The notes under the pieces were generated by a model. That model worked only from the letters and a program-made list of their open reading frames with translations. It did no database searches and was not told the origin of the DNA. This document shows positions 1 to 9,354 of a stretch of 64,000 bases of DNA, piece after piece; position 1 is the first letter of the stretch, and every line of letters begins with the position of its first letter. A program made the translations under genes and the position numbers. The DNA comes from Streptomyces cyanogenus. Its GTDB lineage: Bacteria > Actinomycetota > Actinomycetes > Streptomycetales > Streptomycetaceae. The stretch covers positions 4,332,001 through 4,396,000 of the forward strand of contig NZ_CP071839.1 in assembly GCF_017526105.1 (NCBI RefSeq), read 5' to 3'.

Positions 1-740
1 AGGGCGAACGCGAAGTCGCGGTCCAGCATCTCGTCCACCGTGTCACCGCCACGTGCCGCCATGAGGTCCTTGGACTCCTTCATCACGTCGGCGGTGCCGG
101 GGACCTCGTCCACCATGGACATGGCCTGCTCGAAGTACTCCTCCGGGCTGAGTCCGGTGTCCGCGATCCGGGCGAAGAAGTGCCCCTCGATCGTGCCGAA
201 GCCGTACACGAACTGGAAGACGGCCGAGATCGCCCCGGTCACCCCGTGCGCCGGCAGCCCCGCCCGGCGGACGACCCGCTGGACCACCCGGGAGAACGCG
301 AGCGAGTTCGGGCCGATGTTCAGGTAGCGCCCGGCCAGCGGCGACAGCCAGGGGTGCCGGACCAGCAGCCCCCGGTACGCGGTGGCCAGCGCCCGCAGCT
401 GCTCCCGCCAGTCCTCGTCCGCGGTGTCCGGGTCGGGCAGCCGCAGCTCGGCGTAGGTCGCGTCCAGGGCGAGTTCGAGCAGGTCGTCCTTGGTGTCGAC
501 GTACCAGTACAGGGACATCGCGGTGACGTTCAGCTCGGCCGCCAGCCGCCGCATGGAGAACTTGGCGAGTCCCTCGGCGTCCAGCAGCCGTACGGACGCC
601 TCGGTGATCCGCTCCCGGTCCAGCCCGGAGGGCTGCCCGCTGCGCCCTGCGCGCCGGGTCCTGCCCTCCCGCCACACACTGTCCCGCGCCGACCGACCTG
701 CCTGCTTCGTCACCGGCGGCCCTTCCTCGTTTGCGCTCAC
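1..740 (-). CDS. TetR-family transcriptional regulator (3' end outside window)
   Basis: The reading frame from a GTG at 740 encodes about 246 residues and runs off the left edge. After a basic N-terminus comes a TetR helix-turn-helix (start of helix 'DRERITEASVRLL', recognition helix 'LNVTAMSLYWYVDTKDDL'). The ligand domain resembles the tetracycline-repressor C-terminal type ('LVRHPWLSPLAG', 'FQFVYGFGTIEGHF'). It lies 82 bp downstream of the exporter gene on the same strand, so the two are probably co-transcribed and this protein probably represses the exporter through the palindrome at 2212-2243. A second in-frame GTG ten codons in is an alternative start. Confidence 0.88.
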   Translation of the reverse strand, partial: MSANEEGPPVTKQAGRSARDSVWREGRTRRAGRSGQPSGLDRERITEASVRLLDAEGLAKFSMRRLAAELNVTAMSLYWYVDTKDDLLELALDATYAELRLPDPDTADEDWREQLRALATAYRGLLVRHPWLSPLAGRYLNIGPNSLAFSRVVQRVVRRAGLPAHGVTGAISAVFQFVYGFGTIEGHFFARIADTGLSPEEYFEQAMSMVDEVPGTADVMKESKDLMAARGGDTVDEMLDRDFAFA

Positions 741-822
741 TGTCCCAACCTAGGGGCGCGGGGAACCACGTGACCAGCCACAACGCGCCCGCAGTCGCCT
801 GACTACCCCATCCCCCGAGCGG

Positions 823-2208
823 CTAGGCGGACACCCGCTCCGCCCGCCGAAGCAGTCCGGCGGCCAGGAACCCTCCGCCGAGCACCGCGACGGCCCCCAC
901 CAACTGACCCGCGCCCAGCGCGGCGGACAACGGTTCCCCCGACGCCACCGAAGAGCTGAGCACAGCACCCAGCACGGCAACACCAAGCCCGTTCCCGAAC
1001 TCGGCCAGCGTTCCGTTGATCCCGGCCCCGACCCCCGCCTTCTCCGGAGGGATCGCGCTCATGATGGCGTGCGCCATCGCCGGGTTCGCCACCGCGCACC
1101 CCGCGCCGATCAGCAGCAGCCCGAGCAGCGTCCCCGCATAACCCCCGTGGTCCACCTCGGCGATCGACACCAGGCCCCCGGCCATGCAGATCATGCCGAG
1201 CGCGATCGACGCCGGCGTGCCCAGCCGCGCCGACCACCTCGCCGACAGCCCGCTGAAGTTGAGCACCACCACCGTCAGCGCCAGCGGAGCGGTCCGCAGC
1301 CCGGCCTCCAGCGGGGCGTAACCGAGCACGAACTGCAGGTGCTGGGTGAGCAGGAACAGCGCACCGCCCATGCCGAACACGATCAGCACGGCCCCGGCGA
1401 CCGCACCGGTGAACCGCCGGTCCCGGAAGAAGTGGATGTCGAGCATCGGCTCCTCGGCCCTGCTCTCCCACCAGGCGAAGGCACCCAGCACCGCCACCGC
1501 CCCGGCCGCCGTGAGCAGCACCCGCGCCGACGTCCAGCCGTGTCCCGGCCCGGAGATGACGGCGTAGACGAGCGCGGCCATGCCGACGGTGGACAGCAGC
1601 GCGCCGGGCAGGTCCGGGCGGTCACCGCGCGGGTTCTTCGACTCGGGGACGAGGGCCACCACCGCGACCAGGCCCAGCGCCGCGACCGGCAGGTTGATCA
1701 GGAAGATCGCGCCCCACCAGAAGTGGTCGAGCACGAAACCGCCGATCAGCGGGCCGCCGGCGAAGCCCAGCGCGTTGACCGCGCTCCAGATGCCGATCGC
1801 CTTCGGCTGCTCCTCAGGGGAGAAGATCTGCATCGCCACGGCCAGCGTGGTGGTCATCAGCAGCGCGCCGCCGACGCCCATGCCGGCCCGCGCGGCGATC
1901 AGCTGGGAGTTGCTGCCGGCGAGTCCGGCCACGAGCGAGCCGACGCCGAACAGGGCGAGCCCGGCGATCAGCATCTTCTTGCGGCCGTAGCGGTCGGCGG
2001 CGCTGCCCGCGGTGAGCAGCAGGCCGGACTGCACCAGGGAGTACGCGTTGATCATCCACTGGATGTCGGAGGTCTTCGCGTGCAGCTCGCGGGTGAGCGA
2101 GGGGATGGCCACGTTCAGGACGGTGTTGTCGAGCAGCACGGTGAGCTGCGCGAGACAGATGACGCCGAGGATCAGCCAGCGCTGGGGATGGCCTTGGGAT
2201 GAGGACAT
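823..2208 (-). CDS. MFS drug-resistance transporter, DHA2/EmrB-QacA type
   Basis: About 461 residues with 14 predicted hydrophobic segments, the length and topology of DHA2 proton-coupled exporters. Visible motifs are the helix-1 'LLDNTVLNVAIPSL', the A-loop 'GSAADRYGRKKM' and the C-motif-like 'GFAGGPLIGGFVLDHFWWG'. Such proteins expel cationic or hydrophobic toxic compounds. I chose ATG 2208 ('MSSSQGHP'); a GTG three codons earlier lies inside the palindrome. No clear ribosome-binding site precedes the ATG, and a plausible -10 (TATACG) lies only a few bases upstream, so the mRNA may have a very short leader or none. The TetR gene follows downstream. Confidence 0.93.
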   Translation of the reverse strand: MSSSQGHPQRWLILGVICLAQLTVLLDNTVLNVAIPSLTRELHAKTSDIQWMINAYSLVQSGLLLTAGSAADRYGRKKMLIAGLALFGVGSLVAGLAGSNSQLIAARAGMGVGGALLMTTTLAVAMQIFSPEEQPKAIGIWSAVNALGFAGGPLIGGFVLDHFWWGAIFLINLPVAALGLVAVVALVPESKNPRGDRPDLPGALLSTVGMAALVYAVISGPGHGWTSARVLLTAAGAVAVLGAFAWWESRAEEPMLDIHFFRDRRFTGAVAGAVLIVFGMGGALFLLTQHLQFVLGYAPLEAGLRTAPLALTVVVLNFSGLSARWSARLGTPASIALGMICMAGGLVSIAEVDHGGYAGTLLGLLLIGAGCAVANPAMAHAIMSAIPPEKAGVGAGINGTLAEFGNGLGVAVLGAVLSSSVASGEPLSAALGAGQLVGAVAVLGGGFLAAGLLRRAERVSA

Positions 2209-2211
2209 GCC

Positions 2212-2243
2212 GTACACCGTATAGCCGCTGCTATACGGTGTAC
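2212..2243. promoter_or_regulatory. 32-bp perfect palindromic operator
   Basis: Arms GTACACCGTATAGC and its exact reverse complement are separated by CGCT. It abuts the exporter ATG at 2208. On the minus strand it contains a possible promoter (TTGTAC, 16 nt, TATACG), so a bound repressor would block initiation. The likely ligand is the downstream TetR protein (inference). Confidence 0.85.
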
Positions 2244-2275
2244 AACGCGTTTTCCGGTCGGTCGGTCCCCCGCCC

Positions 2276-4423
2276 TCAGTCGGTCGCCTTCCGGGTGAGG
2301 TCGTAGAACGTGGCCGAGCCCACCGTCACCTTCTCGAAGGTGCTCTGGACCCAGGAGCTGATCCGGGAGGCGGTACCGCTGCTGCCGCCGCCGCCCATGC
2401 GGCCGCCGGCGATGAAGTAGTGGATCTTCCCTTCCTCGACGTACTTCCTGAACTGCGCCAGGGTCGGGGAGGGATCGGTGCCGTTGAAGCCGCCGATCGC
2501 CATGACCGGGTCGCCGGTGGCGAGCTGGTAGCCGGCCGCGTTCTGGGAGCCGACGGAGGCGGCGACCCAGGTGTACTTCCCGGCGTCCTTCTCCAGCAGC
2601 TCCTTGGCCTCGGACGTCACCCTGGCGCCGTTCAGCAGGCCGCCGACGCCACCGGCGCGACCGCCCTCGCCCATCCGGCCGCCACCCGGGAGACCGAAGC
2701 CGTTGCCGGTGCCGTTCTGCGGGCCCTGCCGACCCGGCATGCCGCCACCGGGCAGCCCGCCGCCCGGGACACCGTTGCCCTGCTGGTTCGGCTGTCCCTG
2801 CGGGCCGTTCTGCCCGCCCGGCATGCCGCCGCCGAAGCCGCCCCGCACACCGCCACCGGGGCCGCCACCGGGGCCGCCGCCCCGGCCGCCCCTCACACTG
2901 GCGCCCGCCGGACCGGCCGTGACGATGGAACCGGTGTGGCCCTCCTGGAGCGTGCTCAGGGTGTACGCCGTCGGTCCGGCCAGCGCGGCCACGAGGCCCA
3001 CCGCCGCCGCCCCGAGGGCGAGCCGCCGGGGGGCACGGCCCGCGAAGACCAGGCCGAGCGCCGCGGCCAGCCCGCCGATCAGGACCGGCCACTTCAGCCA
3101 GGGCAGATAGTCGGGGGTGCGGGTGAGCAGGACGTACCCCCAGGCGGCCGCCGCGACCACGGACGCGGCGAGCGTGATCGACGCCCACAGCTCACGCCGC
3201 CGCTCCCACAGCAGCCCGGCACCCATGCCGACGACGGCCGCGAGGTAGGGGGCGAGGGCCACGGTGTAGTACTGGTGGAAGATGCCCGCCATGTAGCTGA
3301 AGACCACCGTGGTCGTCAGCAGCGAGCCGCCCCAGACCAGGAACGAGGCGCGGGTCACGGACGTCCTGGGCAGCCTGCGCGTGGCCACCAGGCCGGCGGC
3401 GAGCAGGACCAGCGCCGCCGGCAGCAGCCAGGAGATCTGGCCGCCGACCTCGGAGCCGAACATCCGGTCCCAGCCGGTCTCCCCCCACATGCCGGTGCCG
3501 CCACCGCCGCCACCGCCGCCCACGCTGCCGGTCTCCTCGCCGTTGAGCCGGCCGAGACCGTTGTAGCCGAAGGTCAGCTCCAGGAAGCTGTTGTTCTGCG
3601 AGCCGCCGATGTACGGCCGCGACGAGACCGGCCACAGCTCGACCACCGCGACCCACCAGCCGCCGGAGACGACCAGCGCGAGCGTCGCCGCGGCCAGCTG
3701 CCCGAACCGCTTCCTCAACGACACCGGCGCGCAGACCGCGTACACGAGCGCCAGCGCCGGCAGGATCAGGAACGCCTGGAGCGTCTTGGCGAGGAACGCG
3801 AAACCGATCGCGATCCCGGCCCACACCAGCCACTTGGTACGGCCGTCCTCCACGGCCCGGACGACGAGGTAGCAGGCCACGGACATCAGCAGGGCCAGCA
3901 GCGCGTCCGGGTTGTTGAACCGGAACATCAGCGCCGCGACGGGGGTGAGCGCGAGCACCGCACCCGCGATCAGACCGGCCGCGGGGCCGAACCGGCGGCG
4001 CACGGCCGCGTGGACGACCGCGACCGTCGCCACACCCATCAGCACCTCGGGCACGAGGATCGCCCACGAGTGGAGGCCGAAGAGGCGCACCGACAGCGCC
4101 ATCGGCCACAGCGCGGCCGGCGGCTTGTCGACGGTGATGGCGTTGCCCGCGTCCAGCGAGCCGAAGAAGAACGCCTTCCAGGACGTACTGCCCGCCTGGA
4201 CGGCCGCAGAGTAGAAGGAGTTGGCGTAGCCGGAGGCGCTCAGGTCGTACAGGTACAGCAGCAGGGTGGCGGCCAGCAGGCCGAGCAGGGCCGGGCGGGC
4301 CCAGCGGGGGTCCTCGGGCCGGCCGCGCCACACTCCGCGCAGGAACGGCTGCTCGGGCGCACCGGCCGCGGAGGCCTGCGGGGGCGTGGCCGGGGGCGGT
4401 CCCCAGACGGTCGTACCGGTCAT
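2276..4423 (-). CDS. ArnT/PMT_2-family membrane glycosyltransferase
   Basis: A 715-residue polytopic protein of the GT-C fold. The N-terminal half has the family's early loop ('SGYANSFYSAAVQAG', 'ITVDKPPAALWPM'), where acidic residues normally bind metal and the polyprenyl-phosphate sugar donor. Roughly 11 to 13 hydrophobic segments follow, then a low-complexity Gly/Pro/Asn-rich linker near residues 480-590 and a globular extracytoplasmic C-terminus ('PVMAIGGFNGTDPSPTL', 'IHYFIAGGRMGGGG'). A polyglycine run lies at about 300. It probably moves a sugar from a lipid carrier to a cell-envelope acceptor; substrate unknown. Its ATG overlaps the stop of the upstream GT2-GtrA gene by 4 bp, so the two are translationally coupled. 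Confidence 0.88.
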   Translation of the reverse strand: MTGTTVWGPPPATPPQASAAGAPEQPFLRGVWRGRPEDPRWARPALLGLLAATLLLYLYDLSASGYANSFYSAAVQAGSTSWKAFFFGSLDAGNAITVDKPPAALWPMALSVRLFGLHSWAILVPEVLMGVATVAVVHAAVRRRFGPAAGLIAGAVLALTPVAALMFRFNNPDALLALLMSVACYLVVRAVEDGRTKWLVWAGIAIGFAFLAKTLQAFLILPALALVYAVCAPVSLRKRFGQLAAATLALVVSGGWWVAVVELWPVSSRPYIGGSQNNSFLELTFGYNGLGRLNGEETGSVGGGGGGGGTGMWGETGWDRMFGSEVGGQISWLLPAALVLLAAGLVATRRLPRTSVTRASFLVWGGSLLTTTVVFSYMAGIFHQYYTVALAPYLAAVVGMGAGLLWERRRELWASITLAASVVAAAAWGYVLLTRTPDYLPWLKWPVLIGGLAAALGLVFAGRAPRRLALGAAAVGLVAALAGPTAYTLSTLQEGHTGSIVTAGPAGASVRGGRGGGPGGGPGGGVRGGFGGGMPGGQNGPQGQPNQQGNGVPGGGLPGGGMPGRQGPQNGTGNGFGLPGGGRMGEGGRAGGVGGLLNGARVTSEAKELLEKDAGKYTWVAASVGSQNAAGYQLATGDPVMAIGGFNGTDPSPTLAQFRKYVEEGKIHYFIAGGRMGGGGSSGTASRISSWVQSTFEKVTVGSATFYDLTRKATD

Positions 4424-5988
4424 CGGGCATCCTCCGGGTCGGTGTCGTGAGCGCGCACCGGCTGCAGCCGCATGGTGGCGTCGGGGGTGTCCCAGCTGTC
4501 GTCCGCGGCGTCACCGGCGCGGAACCGGGTGGTCCGGTGCGGCTGTTCGTACGGCGGCGCGAACGTCTGCTGCGGGTGCGTCTGCTGCGGGTGCGTCTGC
4601 TGCTGGTACGTCTGCTGCCGGTGCATCTGCTGCCGGTGCGTCTGCTGGTACGGCACCGGGCGGTGCGGCAGCGGTGCGTGCGGGGCCGGGGTGCGGTGGG
4701 CCGGCGCGGGCGGGGCGTGCGGGGCGGCCGCTGCGGACGGCTCGGACTCGCTCCGGTCCGGGAAGACCCAGGCGCGGAAGAGCAGGAAGCGCAGCACGGT
4801 CGCCGCCAGGTTGGCCGCGATCAGCACCGCCAGCTCGGTCGAGTGCGCGGGGCTGCCGCCCGCCGCGTCGAGGGCGGCGAGCGAGCCGCTGGTCAGGGCG
4901 AGGCCGATACCGAAGACGACCAGGCCCTGCGCCTGGTGCCGGACCACACCGCTCCGGCCGCGCACGCCGAAGGTGAGCCGGCGGTTGGCGGCCGTGTTGG
5001 CTATCGCGGAGACCAGCAGCGCGAGCGCGTTGGCGGGCTGCGCGCCGGCGAACTGCCGGAACACGCTGTACAGCAGCAGGTAGAAGAGGGTGGACAGGAC
5101 GCCGACCACGCAGAAGCCGACCAGCTGGCGGGCGAGGCCCCCCGGCACGTCGGCCAGGTCGCGGTCGCGCGGGTCGTCACCGAAGGGCCGGGTCAGCCGG
5201 TCCAGCGGCAGCGAACCGGTGGCCAGGGCCTTGCCGACCCGCCACACGCCCTTGAGGTCGTCGGTGGCCGTCTTCACGATGTGCACGGTGGAGTCCGGGT
5301 CGTCGACCCAGTCGACCGGCACCTCGTGGATCCGCAGGCCCGCCCGTTCGGCAAGCACCAGCATCTCGGTGTCGAAGAACCAGCCGGTGTCCTCCACCAG
5401 CGGCAGCAGCACCTGTGCCACATCGCGCCGGATCGCCTTGAAGCCGCACTGCGCGTCCGAGAAGCGGGCCTGGAGCGAACCGCGCAGGATCAGGTTGTAG
5501 GCCCGGCTGATGAACTCCCGCTTGGGGCCGCGCACGACCCGGGAGGTGCGGGCGAGCCGGGAGCCGATCGCCAGGTCGGAGTGGCCGGAGATCAGCGGCG
5601 CCACCAGCGGCAGCAGGGCGTTGAGGTCGGTGGACAGGTCGACGTCCATGTAGGCGAGGATCGGGGCGTCCGACGCCGACCACACGGTCCGCAGCGCCCG
5701 CCCCCGCCCCTTCTGCTCCAGGCGGAAGGTGCCGACCTCCGGGATCTCCGCCTCCAGCCGCGCCGCCACCAGCGGGGTGGTGTCCGTGGAGGCGTTGTCG
5801 GCGATCGTGATGCGGAACGCGTACGGGAAGGTGCGCACGAGGTGCTCGTGCAGTCTGCGGACGCACGGCTGGAGGTCCTTCTCCTCGTTGTAGACGGGGA
5901 TCACTACGTCCAGGACAGGCGTTCCGGCGGCTGTGGCCGGGAGGTGCTCCCGCGCCGGCAGGGTGCCGGGAGAGGAATCGGTTCGCAT
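4420..5988 (-). CDS. bifunctional GT2 glycosyltransferase/GtrA flippase-like protein
   Basis: From ATG 5988, 522 residues. The N-terminal GT2 domain shows 'VVIPVYNEEKDL' (nucleotide binding) and the metal motif 'AYMDVDLSTD', as in dolichyl/polyprenyl-phosphate sugar synthases. A C-terminal four-helix GtrA domain follows ('LARQLVGFCVVGVLSTLFYL', 'NRRLTFGVRGRSG'). The tail is a low-complexity His/Pro/Gln stretch with a QQTHx-type pentapeptide repeated about six times (DNA near 4560-4650). Inferred role: charge a polyprenyl carrier with a sugar and present it outside for the ArnT-like enzyme encoded next, whose start overlaps this stop. An earlier ATG at 6033 would overlap the kinase gene and looks less likely. 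Confidence 0.9.
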   Translation of the reverse strand: MRTDSSPGTLPAREHLPATAAGTPVLDVVIPVYNEEKDLQPCVRRLHEHLVRTFPYAFRITIADNASTDTTPLVAARLEAEIPEVGTFRLEQKGRGRALRTVWSASDAPILAYMDVDLSTDLNALLPLVAPLISGHSDLAIGSRLARTSRVVRGPKREFISRAYNLILRGSLQARFSDAQCGFKAIRRDVAQVLLPLVEDTGWFFDTEMLVLAERAGLRIHEVPVDWVDDPDSTVHIVKTATDDLKGVWRVGKALATGSLPLDRLTRPFGDDPRDRDLADVPGGLARQLVGFCVVGVLSTLFYLLLYSVFRQFAGAQPANALALLVSAIANTAANRRLTFGVRGRSGVVRHQAQGLVVFGIGLALTSGSLAALDAAGGSPAHSTELAVLIAANLAATVLRFLLFRAWVFPDRSESEPSAAAAPHAPPAPAHRTPAPHAPLPHRPVPYQQTHRQQMHRQQTYQQQTHPQQTHPQQTFAPPYEQPHRTTRFRAGDAADDSWDTPDATMRLQPVRAHDTDPEDAR

Positions 5989-6001
5989 GCACCGACTCTC
6001 G

Positions 6002-7585
6002 TCAGGCGCCCTGTCGCACCCATGTGGTGGCACTGTGCCGTGCCTGTGAGTCCGACTGCCAGCTCATCTCGGGCTCCGGGGCGAGCGCGGGGAGGTGCAC
6101 GGTGAACACCGTGCGGCCGGGAACGCTGTCCACGGTCACGGCACCGCCGTGCGCGGCGGCCACGGCCTGCACGATGGCGAGCCCGAGCCCCGTGGATCCG
6201 GTGGCCCGGGACCGCGCCGAGTCGCCACGGGCGAACCGCTCGAAGACGTGCGGCAGCAGATCCGCCGGGATGCCCGGTCCGTTGTCCTCCACGTCCACGC
6301 ACATCCAGGGCCCGCGCCGCTGCACGCGCGCGGTGACGGTCGTACCGGGCGGTGTGTGATTGCGGGCGTTGCCCAGCAGGTTGACCAGCACCTGTTGCAG
6401 CCGGGCCGCGTCCGCCGACACCGGCGCCGGCTCGTCGGGCAGGTCGAGCCGCCAGGTGTGGTCCATGCCGGCCGCGCGGGCGTCGCTGATGGTGTCGACG
6501 ACCAGCGGGATGAGATCGGTCTGCTCGAACTGCAACGGCCGTCCGGCGTCGAGCCGGGCGAGCAGCAGCAGGTCCTCCACGAGGAGGGTCATCCGCCCGG
6601 CCTCGGACTCGATCCGCCCGAGGGCGTGCCGGGTGTCCGGTCCGACCTGCTCGCGCCCGCGCCGGGTCAGCTCGGCGTACCCGCGGATGGAGGCGAGGGG
6701 CGTGCGCAGCTCATGGCTGGCGTCGGCGACGAACTGCCGTACCCGGGTCTCGCTCTGCTGCCGGGCGTGCAGGGCGCCGTGCACATGGTCGAGCATGCGG
6801 TTGAGCGCGGCACCGACCTGTCCGACCTCGGTGTGCGGGTCGCACTCCGATTCCGGCACCCGCTCGCTGAGGTTCACCTCGCCGGTGTGCAGGGGGAGTT
6901 CGGAGACCCGGGTGGCGGTGGCGGCGACCTTGCGCAGGGGGCGGGTGGCGAGGCCGACCAGCACGTACCCGGCGATGCCGGCGGCGACGAGACCGGCGGT
7001 GGTGACGCTGACCTCGACGAGGATCAGGGTGTTGATCGTGTTGCCGACCGTCTCGGTCGGCAGGGCGACGTAGTAGGCGCCCTCGGCTCCGGTGACGAAC
7101 CGCACGAGGTACTCGCCCAGGCCCGGGACGTCGACGGTGTGCGTGCCCATGGTGGGCACCTTGTTCAGGGCGGCCTTCTGCTCGTCGCTGAGGGCGACGG
7201 CGTCGTTCCGCTGCAAGGGGCCGTTGTCGGTGGAGGCCTGTCTGGCGATGACCGCCCGGGTGACCGTGCCGTCGGTGCCGACCTCGGCGGCGATGGTCTT
7301 CGGCTGCGTCGGCCCCTTGACGAAGCCCGTGAGCCGGTCCGGCGGCCCGGCGTTGTCCATGCCGCCGGGCTTCATGCGTCCCGACAGGCGCTTGCCGGCC
7401 TCCCCGACCTGCCCGTCCAGCTGCTCGTACAGATGCGAGCGCAGCGCCAGCGTGGTGACCGTGCCGATCACGGCACACACCACGGCGATCAGCGTCACGG
7501 ACGCGACGACGAGCCGGGTCCGCAGGGTGCGCGGCTGTCCTGCTCGTCGCCTCTTCTGCGGACGCGGCCGTCGTCGCCCGCTCAT
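6002..7585 (-). CDS. two-component sensor histidine kinase
   Basis: 527 residues. Order: basic N-terminus, transmembrane helix about 24-48, extracytoplasmic sensor domain about 50-182, second transmembrane helix about 184-212, HAMP linker, HisKA with 'DASHELRTPL' (phospho-acceptor His about 291), and HATPase with N box 'LLGNARNHTP' and G1 box 'DNGPGIP'. The layout matches actinobacterial TrcS/TcrY-like kinases. Its ATG overlaps the response-regulator stop by 4 bp and the glycosyltransferase gene starts 13 bp after its stop, so the signal probably controls, or is co-expressed with, cell-envelope glycosylation. The signal is unknown. Confidence 0.94.
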   Translation of the reverse strand: MSGRRRPRPQKRRRAGQPRTLRTRLVVASVTLIAVVCAVIGTVTTLALRSHLYEQLDGQVGEAGKRLSGRMKPGGMDNAGPPDRLTGFVKGPTQPKTIAAEVGTDGTVTRAVIARQASTDNGPLQRNDAVALSDEQKAALNKVPTMGTHTVDVPGLGEYLVRFVTGAEGAYYVALPTETVGNTINTLILVEVSVTTAGLVAAGIAGYVLVGLATRPLRKVAATATRVSELPLHTGEVNLSERVPESECDPHTEVGQVGAALNRMLDHVHGALHARQQSETRVRQFVADASHELRTPLASIRGYAELTRRGREQVGPDTRHALGRIESEAGRMTLLVEDLLLLARLDAGRPLQFEQTDLIPLVVDTISDARAAGMDHTWRLDLPDEPAPVSADAARLQQVLVNLLGNARNHTPPGTTVTARVQRRGPWMCVDVEDNGPGIPADLLPHVFERFARGDSARSRATGSTGLGLAIVQAVAAAHGGAVTVDSVPGRTVFTVHLPALAPEPEMSWQSDSQARHSATTWVRQGA

Positions 7586-8322
7586 GACACCGCGGGCTTG
7601 ATCAGGTAACCGGCCCCCCGCCGGGTGTGGATCATCGGCTCGCGTCCGGCGTCGATCTTCCGCCGCAGATAGGAGATGTACAGCTCGACCACGTTGGCCT
7701 GTCCGCCGAAGTCGTACGACCAGACCCGGTCCAGGATCTGCGCCTTGCTGAGCACCCGGCGCGGGTTGCGCATCAGGAAGCGCAGCAGCTCGAACTCGGT
7801 CGCGGTGAGGTGGATGGACTCCCCGGCCCGCGACACCTCGTGGCTGTCCTCGTCCAGGGTCAGGTCCCCGACGACGAGCAGGGAGTCCGACCGCCGGTCG
7901 GCCGCCCCGGACCGCCGGATCAGCCCGCGCAGCCGCGCGACGACCTCCTCCAGGCTGAACGGCTTGGTGACGTAGTCGTCGCCGCCTGCGGTGAGCCCGG
8001 CGATACGGTCCTCCAGCGCGTCCTTGGCGGTGAGGAACAGCACCGGCACGTCCGGCAGTTCGCGCCGCAGCCGCCCGAGGACGGCGAGCCCGTCCATGTC
8101 GGGCAGCATCATGTCGAGCACGACGGCGTCGGGCCGGAACTCGCGGGCCGCCTGGACGGCCCCCTGTCCGTCCCCCGCGCTCCTGATCTGCCAGCCCTCG
8201 TAGCGAAGAGCCATGCTCAGCAGTTCGGTGATCGACAGTTCGTCGTCCACCACAAGCACTCGGACGGGGCTCCCGTCCGGCCTCAGCAGTTCGGTGCGCC
8301 CCTGGGGCGAGGTCGTGGTCAT
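7582..8322 (-). CDS. OmpR-family response regulator
   Basis: From ATG 8322, 246 residues. The receiver domain has the acidic pocket 'VVDDE', phospho-acceptor Asp about 70 in 'VVLDMMLPDMDG', 'FLTAKD' and the Lys of 'YVTKPF'. The C-terminal winged helix has 'LTATEFELLRFLMRNP' and 'VVELYISYLRRKID'. It heads the four-gene operon with the kinase and two glycosyltransferases. I preferred ATG 8322 to an upstream in-frame start at 8391, because the conserved fold starts soon after it. The leader holds two copies of TTCTCAG about 37 bp apart, a possible but weak autoregulatory site. Confidence 0.93.
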   Translation of the reverse strand: MTTTSPQGRTELLRPDGSPVRVLVVDDELSITELLSMALRYEGWQIRSAGDGQGAVQAAREFRPDAVVLDMMLPDMDGLAVLGRLRRELPDVPVLFLTAKDALEDRIAGLTAGGDDYVTKPFSLEEVVARLRGLIRRSGAADRRSDSLLVVGDLTLDEDSHEVSRAGESIHLTATEFELLRFLMRNPRRVLSKAQILDRVWSYDFGGQANVVELYISYLRRKIDAGREPMIHTRRGAGYLIKPAVS

Positions 8323-8416
8323 GGTGGACACCCTGTCGGCGCCCTCTGAGAACACGCTTTCACGAATCTGTGAATTCCCTGAGAAACACACAGGCGCCTC
8401 CCAGGGAACCCCCGGC

Positions 8417-9292
8417 TCAGAACAGGCCGTCCGGCTCCCGCCTGAACTCCCTTACGGGAAAGCCGCATCCGGGGTCCGCAGGCCCCGGCGGCACCAGCTC
8501 CCAGCCGGCCATCAGCCGGGTGTCCAGGACGACGACCCCGCGACCGCCGACCGCCAGATGCAGATCGGGCCCGGCCGCCGCGACCAGTTCCCCTCCGACG
8601 CCTCCGCCCGGCACGAGCTCCACGACCTCACCGAACGCCTCCGGCCCGCCGCCGATCCCGAACACCCCGGCGTGATCCACGACTTCACAGGGCTCCGGCC
8701 GCAGGGACTCCGGCCACCCGGACAGCGCGACGGCCCGCGCGTGCAGCTCCCGCACCTCGGCAGCCCGCTCCTGCTCCGTCGCCGGCAGGGCGGCCCGCAC
8801 CGCCCGCTTCTCGGCGTACGGAATCCGGTCCGGCACCCGCAACGCGGCCCGCAGCAGTTCCTCGGTGCGCCGCGCGGCCATCAGCGGGCCGGTGCCCAGC
8901 CAGCTGAAACACACGGCCCCCTGCTCCAGCAGCCGCGCCGGACCCCGCTCGACGGCGGTGATGCCGACCTTCACCATGCCCGGCCCGAACCACGCCAGGT
9001 ACACGCGGTACGGCCGGGGATCGTCGGCGATCGTGTCGGCTGCCACGGAGTGCGCCCGGTCCAGCCGCGCGCACTCCTCGCACCGGGCCCCCGTACTCCG
9101 CCCCGGCACGGCCGCCCCCACCGCGCAGGCGTGCCCCCGCGCCCCCACACACCTGCGCACAGCCCCCTCCGGCACGGCGAAGGCGACCCGCTTCCCCCGG
9201 GGCAGCGGGCTACGCCGCCCGCCGTCCCACTCCAACGCCGGACCACCGTCCGCCGGCCAGCGGAGCCCCGTGCATTTCCAGACCTGTGCCAT
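8417..9292 (-). CDS. DUF2797 family protein
   Basis: From ATG 9292, 291 residues. It carries several Cys-containing motifs that suggest zinc binding ('WKCTGLRW', 'RRCVGARGHAC', 'CEECARLDRAHS') and a central 'YRVYLAWFGPGMVKVGITA' block that resembles the GIY-YIG nuclease fold start ('YLAWFG...KVGIT'). DUF2797 proteins are common in Streptomyces and have no established function. An upstream extension to 9466 is open but lacks family similarity. It is monocistronic here, transcribed away from the MarR remnant. Confidence 0.8.
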   Translation of the reverse strand: MAQVWKCTGLRWPADGGPALEWDGGRRSPLPRGKRVAFAVPEGAVRRCVGARGHACAVGAAVPGRSTGARCEECARLDRAHSVAADTIADDPRPYRVYLAWFGPGMVKVGITAVERGPARLLEQGAVCFSWLGTGPLMAARRTEELLRAALRVPDRIPYAEKRAVRAALPATEQERAAEVRELHARAVALSGWPESLRPEPCEVVDHAGVFGIGGGPEAFGEVVELVPGGGVGGELVAAAGPDLHLAVGGRGVVVLDTRLMAGWELVPPGPADPGCGFPVREFRREPDGLF

Positions 9293-9354
9293 CACTCGTG
9301 AGGGTAGGGGATGGGTCTGACAACGGACGGCTAGCGGCGGAGAGGGGTACGGTG

